DNA from: Prevotellaceae bacterium
GTDB taxonomy: Bacteria > Bacteroidota > Bacteroidia > Bacteroidales > UBA932
Direction: 5' to 3'
DNA: 14,874 nucleotides
Assembly: GCA_031259805.1 (NCBI GenBank)
Contig: JAIRKX010000211.1
Coordinates: forward strand, 1 to 14,874
Shown: positions 6,563-14,060 of the stretch, in pieces
Numbering within the stretch: position 1 is the first letter of the stretch
Layout: the number at the start of each line of letters is the position of its first letter
Translations under genes and position numbers: made by a program
Notes under the pieces: generated by a model
Database searches by the model: none
What the model was told of the DNA's origin: nothing
Seen by the model: only the letters and a program-made list of their open reading frames with translations

Positions 6563-7744
6563 TTACAAATCCCGGACGCAACGTATCTGCATTCCGAAGG
6601 TTTTGAGATTGCGGTTCATGGATGCGCTGCTTGTAGTGAAGTCCAAGCTGTATGCGGTGTCGTTTTCGGACTCTGTGGAGGACCAATAGAGGCCGCGCAA
6701 TCCACCATAGCGCAAGCTACTGTCGTAAATGAAGCCGGCAAGCGCACCGCACCAAGTGGATGATTCCGGATAATAAACGCCATTTGCCGGCGAGGTACCT
6801 AAACAATTTAGCAAGGCGTCAAAATCATCCGCGTCCGGCACACGCCACGGGGATGGACACATGGTCTTTTTATTCGTATCCATATACGGCCAATTGTAAT
6901 AATAATATTTTATACCATTATAAGCATCACTACGGCACATAGGGGCAGTAGAATGGGCTGTCCAGACAGTTTTGTCGCATGCTGCTATCCTTATCGGCTC
7001 ACTCCAGACATGGTTGCAGCAAGGGTCGAGAAAGGCAACCGTTAATGTGTACTTACCGTCTGCCTCGACCCACGAAGTATTACAGGCGCCGTCGCGGGCA
7101 TATCTCTTTATGTAATATGTGCCGGCAACGACATAATTGGACGCATCGTTGTTGATGGGATAGGATGCCGCATTGCCGGTCAGGGTGTCGCTACTGGCGC
7201 CGGAACGTTGCCACTGATAGGTTATCGTTCCGTCGCCGCCGGAAGCGGCCATCGAATTAGTAACTGTCGGGCCGGGGGCGGTTCCTTCCGTCGTAACGCC
7301 GGCGGCAGTGGTAATAGCGCCGGCGGTAAAGGCGGGATACACCGCTACTGTCGTTGTCGCTTCCGCTGATTCGTAGCCCGAAGCAGAGGCGGCTTTGACG
7401 GTGTAGGTAGCGTTGGCGGTAACGGTTACATCGGTAGTGTTGGCAGTTTGCCAGCCGGCGTTATTAAAGTTGTAGGCAGCGGCGCCGGCGGCTGAAGCCT
7501 CCAGCGTAACCGTCGAACCCGCACAGACGGTGTGGTTCGATGCGGAGAGGGTAATATTGGTTGGGGCGGCCTCTGCCGCAGCTGTCTCGCAGTCTACCGT
7601 AGAGCGGGCTTTGGTGTGGGTCGAATGGGCGGTTACCTCTGCGGTAGCCGTATTTTCTGCTTGCCTGTTGGGGTCGCTGTTAAAGGAATATGAAGTGGCG
7701 GATGCGGTCAGCGCGACAACGGCTGCCAGAAACAGTTTCTTCAT
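6563..7744 (-). CDS. Secreted Ig-like and FISUMP-domain protein
   Basis: The 393-residue protein starts with a Sec-type signal peptide (MKKLFLAAVVALTASATS) and has no lipobox. An Ala/Thr-rich region leads into an Ig-like/PKD-like module (about 61-137). A second module follows (about 138-236) with the YQWQRS and YYIKRYARDGAC patterns common in Bacteroidota adhesin-like proteins. Residues from about 250 to the end look like the Fibrobacter succinogenes major paralogous domain: MCPSPWRVPDADDFDALL, LYWSSTES and a final IRCVRDL. The role is unknown, probably an exported or surface protein. There is no recognisable type IX sorting domain at the C-terminus. Seven Cys in the last 155 residues suggest disulphides. 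The gene is convergent with hutI, and no clear promoter was found in the 223 bases upstream. Confidence 0.85.
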   Translation of the reverse strand: MKKLFLAAVVALTASATSYSFNSDPNRQAENTATAEVTAHSTHTKARSTVDCETAAAEAAPTNITLSASNHTVCAGSTVTLEASAAGAAAYNFNNAGWQTANTTDVTVTANATYTVKAASASGYESAEATTTVAVYPAFTAGAITTAAGVTTEGTAPGPTVTNSMAASGGDGTITYQWQRSGASSDTLTGNAASYPINNDASNYVVAGTYYIKRYARDGACNTSWVEADGKYTLTVAFLDPCCNHVWSEPIRIAACDKTVWTAHSTAPMCRSDAYNGIKYYYYNWPYMDTNKKTMCPSPWRVPDADDFDALLNCLGTSPANGVYYPESSTWCGALAGFIYDSSLRYGGLRGLYWSSTESENDTAYSLDFTTSSASMNRNLKTFGMQIRCVRDL

Positions 7745-7910
7745 TATTGGATTATTTTATTAATTTCGTTATTAATTTATTTTCAATTGTTATAGTTTTT
7801 CTATTGCTATTAATCCTCTGCGGGGAACTTGCGCCGCAGGCCATCCTGTCCATCAAAAAATCATATAAATCACAAGAATCAAAGTTTAGACAGCGGGGCG
7901 GAATGGCGTT

Positions 7911-7976
7911 CTTAGTTCATAACCCTTAACTCTCAACTCTCAACTCTTAGTTCATAGTTCATAGTTCTTAACTCTG
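7911..7976. repeat. Degenerate heptamer tandem repeat at the lpxH 3' end
   Basis: A run of about nine imperfect 7-bp units (CAACTCT/TAACTCT units followed by AGTTCAT/AGTTCTT units). It lies in the spacer between the FISUMP gene and lpxH and reaches into the last codons of lpxH (stop at 7968). Related period-7 stretches are found at other gene borders in this window, so this is a recurring spacer type here and not a CRISPR array. Confidence 0.7.
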
Positions 7977-8696
7977 CAACTTCAGTTCTCCGTTTTTTCC
8001 GTCGAACACTGCATATTCGTCTCTTGTGATCCATTCGCCTAAGACGGTAAGCAGCGCTCCGTTGCCGAGCGGGTACTGGACGGGCGTGTGGCGGTGGCCG
8101 AGGATGTAGTGATGGATGGGCTTTTCGGCGTTGTGCCGGCGTAGCAGTTGTACGATTTTCTCCTGTTCTCCGCTAAAGGGCTTGGCCAATTCTTTCGACA
8201 GGCGGTTGTGGTGCGACCAGCGATGCGCCCACGCCAGCCCCCAGCGCGGATGCAGTGCGCGGAACAGGCGCTGTAGCGTCCGGCAGGTAAATATTCTCCG
8301 CAGCAGGCTCCGGCGAGCGCCGGCAAGGGGGAGGTAGTCGCCGTGTGCAAGGTAGAACCGGCGACCGGCAAGTTCTGTCTCTAACGGGGAAAGATGAATG
8401 ATGAGACCGGTTTCCTGCTGTAGATAATCGGTGAGCCACAGGTCATGGTTGCCGATGAAAAAATGGACGGGAATACCGCTGTCGGTGAGTTCGGCCAGTT
8501 TGCCGAGCGTGCGGACAAATCCACGCGGGACAACGGTTTTATATTCGCACCAGAAATCGAAAATGTCGCCTAAGAGGAATATAGCCGTTGCGTCGCGCTT
8601 GACGGCGTCGAGCCAGCGCACAAACCGCCGCTCGCGGGCGGCAGCATCGCCCACCGGTAAACCCAGATGGACATCGGCCGCAAAATAATACTTCAT
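7968..8696 (-). CDS. lpxH: UDP-2,3-diacylglucosamine diphosphatase (lipid A synthesis)
   Basis: LpxH removes UMP from UDP-2,3-diacylglucosamine to give lipid X, a step of lipid A assembly at the inner membrane face. The 242-residue protein shows the calcineurin-like metallophosphoesterase motifs in order: DVH (Asp8, His10), GDIFDFW (Asp44), GNHD (Asn83, His84), AHGD (His118) and GHRH (His201, His203). The DIFDFW and GHRHTP forms are typical of LpxH rather than general phosphoesterases. The frame extends two codons upstream to a TTG at 8702, but the ATG at 8696 overlaps the stop of the preceding gene as ATGA and is the better start. It is the last gene of the greA-HIT-TlpA-lpxH run. Other enzymes of this fold (LpxG, general YfcE-like) are less likely. 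Confidence 0.93.
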   Translation of the reverse strand: MKYYFAADVHLGLPVGDAAARERRFVRWLDAVKRDATAIFLLGDIFDFWCEYKTVVPRGFVRTLGKLAELTDSGIPVHFFIGNHDLWLTDYLQQETGLIIHLSPLETELAGRRFYLAHGDYLPLAGARRSLLRRIFTCRTLQRLFRALHPRWGLAWAHRWSHHNRLSKELAKPFSGEQEKIVQLLRRHNAEKPIHHYILGHRHTPVQYPLGNGALLTVLGEWITRDEYAVFDGKNGELKLQS

Positions 8697-9847
8697 CGGC
8701 AAAGTTTCTCAATATTTTTTTCGATTTCGTCGTTCGACAGTCCGACCGCCACAATGTCCCCTGCTTTATTGATAAGGCAGGCCATCGGCAGGCTTTTTAT
8801 GGCATAGGAGCGCACGACCGTCGAGGCCGTTCCGTAGCCGTCGCACACGTTAGTCCACGGCAGTTCCTGCTCGGTTACGGCTTTTGCCCAAAGCGTCTTG
8901 TCCGTATCAAGCGCTACCTGATAAATGGCGAAGCCTTTTGGGGCGTACTTTTCGTACAGTTCTTTCAACTCGTTGTTGTACATCAGTTGCGCCTTGTCGG
9001 TCGATGTCCAGAAATAAACCAGAATCACCTGTCCTTTTAACGACGATAGCGCGACCGGTTCGGCTTTCGTATTCGGAAGTTTGATGTCGATAAAGCCGGT
9101 CTCCGTCGCAGTTTCCATTTTCGATAATAATTGCATTTCGTTAAACCGTTCCTCGTACTTGTCGCGGATTGCCGATATGTACTCGGAGTGCGGGTAGCGA
9201 ACGCTCAATGAATCGTATACCAGTTTAAACCGAATGGCGTCGTCGGGACGCGAGAACACCGGCAGTCCGTTCGGCAAATGCTCATTCAGCGCCGCCACAC
9301 ATGCCAGCGATGTCGGGTGCTGTACCAAAAACCGTACGGCTGCGCGGTATTGCTTTACATATACATCGCCCAGTGCGCGGTTGAGGTCCACAGGCACATC
9401 GGCATTCCCCTGCCGTTGCTGGGCAGCCGTAACCAGCGTCATCAACGAGTCGAAACGCTGCGATGATTCGTACAGATCGTTATTCAGCAACAGTAATAAC
9501 GACGATCCTTCCGACCCCTCGACCGTGTATGGATAGCGGTCTTTGTCGGCGGTGATTCGTACCTGTTCGCCCTCTTCGACCAGCAGTGTCGCGATGGACT
9601 GCTCGTCGACGGAAAGCGATACAAACATCGGGTCGAACGTCTTCCCTGCCTGTTTAATTACATATCTGAAACAGCCGCCGGCGTCGGCGCGCAGTGTGTC
9701 GAGCAGGCGTTGCGCAGTAGCGCCCTGGTGTATCAGGGTGATTTTGGCATTCTCGCTGCCGGCAATACATCCGCTAATCGTTGCCGTCGGTCGGCTGCAA
9801 CCGATAGCCGCCGACAGGCAAAGGGATATAATAACGATCTTCTTCAT
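8693..9847 (-). CDS. TlpA/DUF4369-like thioredoxin-fold lipoprotein lacking CxxC
   Basis: The 384-residue product begins with a lipoprotein signal peptide (MKKIVIISLCLSAAIGC, acylated Cys17). A beta-rich N-terminal domain like DUF4369 (about 20-115) and a helical middle part follow. A thioredoxin-like domain runs from about 248 to 384. Bacteroidota encode many such periplasmic proteins, often annotated as AhpC/TSA or TlpA family. The active-site region reads VYFWTSTDKAQ (277-287), where a redox-active member would have FW(A)xWCxxC. Both cysteines are gone, while the cis-Pro loop (SLPMACLIN, 352-360) remains. A disulphide reductase role is therefore unlikely. Although the frame is open to 10054, ATG 9847 is chosen because the signal peptide starts there and it overlaps the HIT stop as ATGA. 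It also overlaps lpxH by ATGA. Confidence 0.88.
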   Translation of the reverse strand: MKKIVIISLCLSAAIGCSRPTATISGCIAGSENAKITLIHQGATAQRLLDTLRADAGGCFRYVIKQAGKTFDPMFVSLSVDEQSIATLLVEEGEQVRITADKDRYPYTVEGSEGSSLLLLLNNDLYESSQRFDSLMTLVTAAQQRQGNADVPVDLNRALGDVYVKQYRAAVRFLVQHPTSLACVAALNEHLPNGLPVFSRPDDAIRFKLVYDSLSVRYPHSEYISAIRDKYEERFNEMQLLSKMETATETGFIDIKLPNTKAEPVALSSLKGQVILVYFWTSTDKAQLMYNNELKELYEKYAPKGFAIYQVALDTDKTLWAKAVTEQELPWTNVCDGYGTASTVVRSYAIKSLPMACLINKAGDIVAVGLSNDEIEKNIEKLCR

Positions 9848-10281
9848 AGTCGTGTCTGAGGGAATGAAGGGGTTGATAAAGGGTTCAAATTGAAGTATGC
9901 GCGGATTTGGCCGGCCAGCTCTTCCATTTCCTCCGGCGCCAGCAGGGACTTTGATTTTCGGAAATCGAGATCCGATTCCGCATTCAATGGAATTAAATGC
10001 ACATGCGCATGGGGTATTTCCATCCCCAGCACCGCCACGCCTATACGCTTGCACGGAACGACCGCGCGGATAGCCGCCGCCACCTGTTGCGCAAAAGGCA
10101 TCAGGCCGCTGAGCGTGTCGGGATGCAGGTCGAACAGGTAATCCGTTTCTTCTTTGGTAACTACCAGCGCATGACCTTTGGTTACCGGACGGATATCGAG
10201 GAATGCAAAATAGCGGTCGTCCTCTGCCAGCTTGTAGCAGGGAATCTCGCCGCGAATGATTTTGGTAAAAAGACTGGCCAT
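9844..10281 (-). CDS. HIT-family nucleotide-binding hydrolase
   Basis: This 145-residue protein is a histidine-triad protein close to the HinT/FHIT-like bacterial branch, which hydrolyses nucleoside phosphoramidates or dinucleotides. Recognisable segments are FTKIIRGEIPCYKLAED at the start, FAFLDIRPVTKGHALVV (25-41) and the triad HAHVHLIPL (His91, His93, His95), in which the middle His is normally the nucleophile. The usual GQ before the triad is GME here. The physiological substrate is unknown. It lies 59 bases downstream of greA and overlaps the next gene by ATGA. The spacer in front is mostly a 7-bp tandem repeat, leaving no Shine-Dalgarno, so copy-number changes there could affect translation. 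Confidence 0.93.
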   Translation of the reverse strand: MASLFTKIIRGEIPCYKLAEDDRYFAFLDIRPVTKGHALVVTKEETDYLFDLHPDTLSGLMPFAQQVAAAIRAVVPCKRIGVAVLGMEIPHAHVHLIPLNAESDLDFRKSKSLLAPEEMEELAGQIRAYFNLNPLSTPSFPQTRL

Positions 10282-10285
10282 GATT

Positions 10286-10320
10286 TTAATGGTTAATGGT
10301 TAATGGTTAATGATTAATGA
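10286..10320. repeat. Five tandem 7-bp repeats in the leader of the HIT gene
   Basis: TTAATGG occurs three times in exact tandem (10286-10306), followed by two TTAATGA units (10307-10320). The array starts five bases before the HIT ATG on the minus strand and fills most of the greA-HIT spacer, occupying the place of the ribosome binding region. Simple tandem repeats of this kind can change in copy number by slippage. Confidence 0.85.
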
Positions 10321-10340
10321 TTGTATATTCACCGTAGTTT

Positions 10341-10817
10341 TCAACCTTTGGAGATTGAGAGGATTTGGAGTTTGATGATGCCGGAGGGGACTTTGACGTC
10401 AATAATTTCGCCCTTTTTTCGTCCGAGTAGCGCCTGCGCGATGGGCGTCCCGACGGCCAGTTTGCCTTCTTTGATGTTGGCTTCGGTTTCGGTTACTAAG
10501 GTGTATTCCATGACGGCTTTTGTCGCCACGTTTTTAATTTTGACTTTCGTGAGGATTTGTACCTGCGAGAGGTCGATGCGCGTTTCATCGATTATACGTG
10601 CATTGGCCACTTTGTTCTCCAGCGCCGAGATTTTCATTTCCAGCAGTCCCTGCATTTCTTTTGCGGCGTCATATTCCGCATTTTCGGACAGGTCGCCTTT
10701 ATCGCGCGCCTCGGCAATAAGTCGCGATACCGCCGGGCGTTCCACATTTTTTAACTGCGCCAGTTCCGCTCGCAGTCGCTGCAATCCTTCTTCCGTTATG
10801 TAATGAGCCGTTGCCAT
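10341..10817 (-). CDS. greA: Transcription elongation factor GreA
   Basis: GreA enters the RNA polymerase secondary channel and stimulates cleavage of backtracked RNA. The 158-residue protein has the N-terminal coiled-coil domain (about 1-78) with the tip motif GDLSENAEYDAAKE. This includes Asp42 and Glu45, corresponding to the catalytic acidic pair. A C-terminal FKBP-like domain (about 82-158) ends VPSGIIKLQILSISK. Length and motif are fully standard. It is the first gene of the run greA, HIT, TlpA-like, lpxH and has its own Bacteroidota-type promoter, about 77 bases of leader, and a long hairpin at the predicted mRNA 5' end. Confidence 0.96.
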   Translation of the reverse strand: MATAHYITEEGLQRLRAELAQLKNVERPAVSRLIAEARDKGDLSENAEYDAAKEMQGLLEMKISALENKVANARIIDETRIDLSQVQILTKVKIKNVATKAVMEYTLVTETEANIKEGKLAVGTPIAQALLGRKKGEIIDVKVPSGIIKLQILSISKG

Positions 10818-10860
10818 AAAAAATTCTGTTTAAAATTTGTAATGTGTTGTTTAAAATAGC

Positions 10861-10890
10861 AGAAGAATTTCGGCATGCCGAAACTCTTCT
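10861..10890 (-). promoter_or_regulatory. Long hairpin at the 5' end of the greA mRNA
   Basis: The palindrome TTTCGGCATGCCGAAA (10868-10883) is flanked by AGAAGA and TCTTCT. On the minus-strand RNA the remaining position between core and flank is a G-U wobble, giving 13 continuous pairs around a CAUG loop. On the plus strand the same position would be an A-C mismatch. This asymmetry favours an RNA structure in the greA transcript, although a repressor operator is possible. It starts within a few bases of the predicted transcription start. Confidence 0.6.
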
Positions 10891-10898
10891 TTGTGGTA

Positions 10899-10928
10899 CA
10901 AAGATACATCTTTTTTTAAAATAAGAAA
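10899..10928 (-). promoter_or_regulatory. Putative Bacteroidota-type promoter of greA
   Basis: On the minus strand TATCTTTG (10906-10899) matches TAnnTTTG exactly. TTTC at 10928-10925, 18 bases upstream, is a near match to the -33 element at slightly short spacing. The predicted start is near 10894. It lies just downstream of the envC-like gene end in the direction of transcription, making greA the head of its own unit. Confidence 0.55.
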
Positions 10929-11107
10929 GAGGGAGCGCCTGCAGCAGGTACAGAATCACACAAATCACCCTTCAGACAACAGGCAATGATACATTATAAC
11001 GTAGTTAGTCCAATATTTGAGGTATCATTCTGTACATCTTGAGTTTCTCCATTGAATTATTTAAACGCGCTACATGTTTGGACTTGTCTTGTAAGTACCC
11101 ATTTGTG

Positions 11108-12304
11108 CTATTTTTTCTTCAACCACAGTTCAGGGTCTGATTTTTCCGCCTCGCCGTTATTTTTCGCTTTCCAGATTTCGAAGTGCAGGACGGTGTTGTC
11201 AGCCGTGAATACAGTGCCGAGGGCTTGTCCGGCGGCTACTTTGTCGCCGGTTTTGACGGCTACAGTCGACAGTTTGCAGTAGAGCGTGTAATAGTCGCCG
11301 TGCAGCACCATGACGCAATTGTGCATTCCCGGAACGGTAAATACCCGCCGCACCTCGCCGGCAAATACCGCCTGCACAGGACTGTTGGCTTCGGTGGTGA
11401 TGTCGATGCCGTTGTTAGGTTGCATTTTGATGTTTTTAAATACCGGATGATAATGCACGCCGAACCGTTCGGTAATCACGCCTTTTTGCACCGGCCAGGA
11501 CAATTGCCCGCGATTATTTTCAAATTTGGTCGACAAGGTTTTATCGGCTACCGGAAGGGCGGCGGCTTTCTGCCGTTGTTGCCGGTCTTTTTTCGCCTGT
11601 TCGCTGACGATTTGCTCAATTTGCTTGTTAATTCGTTCGATGGTTTTGCGTTGGTCGGCCATTTTTCGCGCCAGTTCCTGTTCCTGTCCGCTCAGGTCTT
11701 TCACTATTTTTTGTCCTTCGGCTTCTTCTTTTTCCAGCGTGCGCATTTCCCGTTGCCGGTCGGTCATTCGCTTAGCCAATGTCGTTTTTTTCGTGTTAAG
11801 CGACTCGATTTCGATATTCATTTCTTCGGCCGTTTGTTTGATATACGCCGCCTGTTCGTTGATGTACGACGCATAATGCTTGAAATAGTTCCACCGGTGG
11901 TAGGCTAACCCGATATTGTCGCTCGCGAGGATGTGCATAAGCCAGTGGCTTTTGTTCCGGTTTTTACAGGTCTGATACAGCAATTGTTCATACGATTTTT
12001 TCAACGTATCGAAATGGTTTTGCAGGTGCACGATTTCCTCCTGTTTTTTCGACACATCGTTCTCCATCATTTGGATTTGGGCGTCGATACCGGCCACGAT
12101 TTGTTTGCGTGTTTTTATTTTTTCCCTGATTAAATTCAACTGTTGGGCGCTGTTTTTCCTGTCGGTCGAATTTTGTTGTAACAGTTTGTCGATATATGCA
12201 ATTTCTTCTTCCGCTTTTTTACGCCGCCGGTCTAAATCGGCCATGGTTTGCGCCATGGCAACCGACGTGAAGATAACGAATAAGAGAGTAATTAAAAGGC
12301 GCAT
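11108..12304 (-). CDS. EnvC/NlpD-like murein hydrolase activator (degenerate LytM domain)
   Basis: The 398-residue product has a signal peptide (MRLLITLLFVIFTSVAMAQ), a long coiled coil (about 20-250) rich in Glu, Lys and Gln, and a C-terminal LytM/M23-like domain (about 267-393). In active M23 peptidases the first ligand motif is HxxxD. Here the His is replaced (PNNGID, Asn297, with Asp301 kept), and the usual YxHL motif reads YCKL. Only the LHFEI His374 resembles an active enzyme. Such proteins, like EnvC of E. coli, do not cut peptidoglycan but activate amidases during cell separation. This fits the coiled coil plus dead LytM layout. It follows the TPR lipoprotein gene after only 13 bases, indicating one operon. 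Confidence 0.9.
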   Translation of the reverse strand: MRLLITLLFVIFTSVAMAQTMADLDRRRKKAEEEIAYIDKLLQQNSTDRKNSAQQLNLIREKIKTRKQIVAGIDAQIQMMENDVSKKQEEIVHLQNHFDTLKKSYEQLLYQTCKNRNKSHWLMHILASDNIGLAYHRWNYFKHYASYINEQAAYIKQTAEEMNIEIESLNTKKTTLAKRMTDRQREMRTLEKEEAEGQKIVKDLSGQEQELARKMADQRKTIERINKQIEQIVSEQAKKDRQQRQKAAALPVADKTLSTKFENNRGQLSWPVQKGVITERFGVHYHPVFKNIKMQPNNGIDITTEANSPVQAVFAGEVRRVFTVPGMHNCVMVLHGDYYTLYCKLSTVAVKTGDKVAAGQALGTVFTADNTVLHFEIWKAKNNGEAEKSDPELWLKKK

Positions 12305-12317
12305 GAATCTAAATGAA

Positions 12318-14048
12318 TTATGGTTTATTAACCGTTTTTATTTTCTGCCTTACATCGGGCAAATTTTCTTTTTGCAGGGCCATTTCCCAGTACAGCACTG
12401 CCACATCCGTTTCGCCGAGCGCATACAGGACATCGCCGTAATGGTCGAGAATCACCGCGCTTTCTTTGCCTCCGTGTACCATCGCATGACGGAAAATGGT
12501 TTTTGCTTCGACAACTTTGCCCATTTTATAGAGAATCCATCCGAATGTGTCTAAATACGTGGCATTGTCGGGTTCGGCTTTGATGGCGCGCTGGCTCATG
12601 GCGTAGGCTTTATCGAGCTGCCGGTTCTCTTCGCTCAGGAAATAGGCGTAATTGTTCAACACAATGACGAACGTCGAATCAATCGCCAATGCCTTTTCGT
12701 AATAATCGTAGGCTTTGGGGGCGTTTTTTTCCGCATAATATAAATCGCCCAGAAAAGCATAGGCTTGTTTGAGTTGCGGGGGGTTGTCGGCCACGAGCGG
12801 CAATGATTTCTCGAACCATTCAATGGCTTCGGCTTCGCGGTGGAGTTGCCACAGAGCTACGGCTTTCAGCGAAATAAATTCCGCTTCGTCGGGAAAGCGT
12901 TCGTGCGCCTGCCCGGCATAGACGTTCAAAGTATCCCAGCGGGTCAAATAATACAGGATGCCGGTGTAGCGATGCCATGCACCCCGGTCGTCCCGGCGGT
13001 TTTGCAGGGAGGTTCGCAGTACTGACACCGCCGAATCGGCGCGGGACGTGTGCAGCAGAAACGAGGCATAAAGCGGCTCGGTTTGGGCGGTTGGCGGCAT
13101 CCGCAAAAATAGAAAGGCGCTGTCGAGCTGCGATGCAAAGGCTTTTACAAACGACGGTAGCTGGAGTACGGCCGACAGGTATTCCGTTTTATACTCTTCG
13201 TCGACGTGCGCGTTGGCGCAGAACATGTGCATTTTTTGGAAAAACGTCTCGAAATCGCCTGTGCGACGGTAGTAATCCATTTCGCCTAACAGCGCCGGCG
13301 CGAAGTCGGCATTTAGCGACAGCGCTTTTTGAAACGCCTGCAATGACAGCGAATCGCGATGCAGCGCGTCATACTGTTCGGCCAACAGCGTATAATAGCG
13401 TGCTTCGGGAAACATCTCGACTAATTGTTCGAGGAGGGCGGCGGCCTGTTCCGTCCTGTCCTGCTCGATTAGCAGTTCAATCTGCACGCCTGCCAGCTGT
13501 TCGGAAAACCCGATTGTAGCATGGGCGCACTGCAGGACTGCCAGCGCACTGTCCGGTTGATTGAGGCGGACAAAAATAGCCGCCAAATCGAAGTATAAAT
13601 TCTCCATCGCCGGCTGCACCTGCAGCAATCGCCGGTATTCGGCCACTGCCGTATCGTAGTAGCCGATAGTGGCATAAATCTGCGCCAGTTGTTTGCGATA
13701 CCAGAAATTCGTCGAATCCAGCCGCAGCGCCGATTGGCTCAACGAAAGGGCAATCGTAGGATAGTCCGAATAAAAATAAATGTTCGCCAGAGCGTAAAAA
13801 CACGCATCACAGCCCGGGTCGATTTCAATGGTCTTGCGAAACAACGCGCCGGCATCTTGCCAATTTTGAAACTCATATTGCTTCATCGCTTCGGTAAAAT
13901 ACCATTGTTTTTCCATCTGTTTCGCATCGCTCAACGGCTTGACTTTCGCCGGATCGGATACCGGCAACCGCACCCTGTATGCACATGATCCGGCCAACAG
14001 ACCGCCCATTAGCAAACTACACCATACGACTATTCGCATTTTTTTCAT
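12318..14048 (-). CDS. TPR-repeat lipoprotein
   Basis: The 576-residue protein begins with a lipoprotein-type signal (MKKMRIVVWCSLLMGGLLAGSC, Cys22 as acylation site). Most of the rest is tetratricopeptide repeats. Clear units lie around 48-115 (MKQYEFQNWQDAGALFRKTI onward), 120-180 and 200-262. A strong block runs from about 385 to 565 (AEAIEWFEKSL, APKAYDYYEKALAIDSTF, LDKAYAMSQRAIKAEPDN, VEAKTIFRHAM). TPRs form a helical scaffold for protein partners. Anchoring at the cell envelope and the tight linkage to an EnvC-like activator suggest a role in envelope or division complexes, but this is inference. The start is ATG 14048; a second in-frame ATG at 14039 is possible. The predicted promoter places the mRNA start at or beside 14048. 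Confidence 0.88.
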   Translation of the reverse strand: MKKMRIVVWCSLLMGGLLAGSCAYRVRLPVSDPAKVKPLSDAKQMEKQWYFTEAMKQYEFQNWQDAGALFRKTIEIDPGCDACFYALANIYFYSDYPTIALSLSQSALRLDSTNFWYRKQLAQIYATIGYYDTAVAEYRRLLQVQPAMENLYFDLAAIFVRLNQPDSALAVLQCAHATIGFSEQLAGVQIELLIEQDRTEQAAALLEQLVEMFPEARYYTLLAEQYDALHRDSLSLQAFQKALSLNADFAPALLGEMDYYRRTGDFETFFQKMHMFCANAHVDEEYKTEYLSAVLQLPSFVKAFASQLDSAFLFLRMPPTAQTEPLYASFLLHTSRADSAVSVLRTSLQNRRDDRGAWHRYTGILYYLTRWDTLNVYAGQAHERFPDEAEFISLKAVALWQLHREAEAIEWFEKSLPLVADNPPQLKQAYAFLGDLYYAEKNAPKAYDYYEKALAIDSTFVIVLNNYAYFLSEENRQLDKAYAMSQRAIKAEPDNATYLDTFGWILYKMGKVVEAKTIFRHAMVHGGKESAVILDHYGDVLYALGETDVAVLYWEMALQKENLPDVRQKIKTVNKP

Positions 14049-14052
14049 TGTA

Positions 14053-14060
14053 CAAAACTA
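14053..14060 (-). promoter_or_regulatory. -7 promoter element directly in front of the TPR gene
   Basis: On the minus strand TAGTTTTG (14060-14053) matches TAnnTTTG, followed by TACA and the ATG of the TPR lipoprotein gene. No good -33 TTTG is seen at 19-21 bases. If used, the transcript would start at or within a base or two of the initiation codon, making it leaderless or nearly so. Confidence 0.4.

Noticed and set aside
6479..6763. Plus-strand ORFs opposite the 3' end of the FISUMP gene
   Set aside because: They are shadows of a well-supported minus-strand gene with clear signal peptide and domains.
7817..7843. CTGCGG/CCGCAG hairpin as an lpxH operon terminator
   Set aside because: The stem is short and is not followed by a T run on the minus strand, so it was not annotated.
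7911..7976. Possible CRISPR array
   Set aside because: The repeats are 7 bp, degenerate and directly adjoining, with no spacers and no cas genes.
9848..10054. N-terminal extension of the TlpA-like protein
   Set aside because: It would overlap the HIT gene out of frame and bury the lipoprotein signal peptide that starts at 9847.
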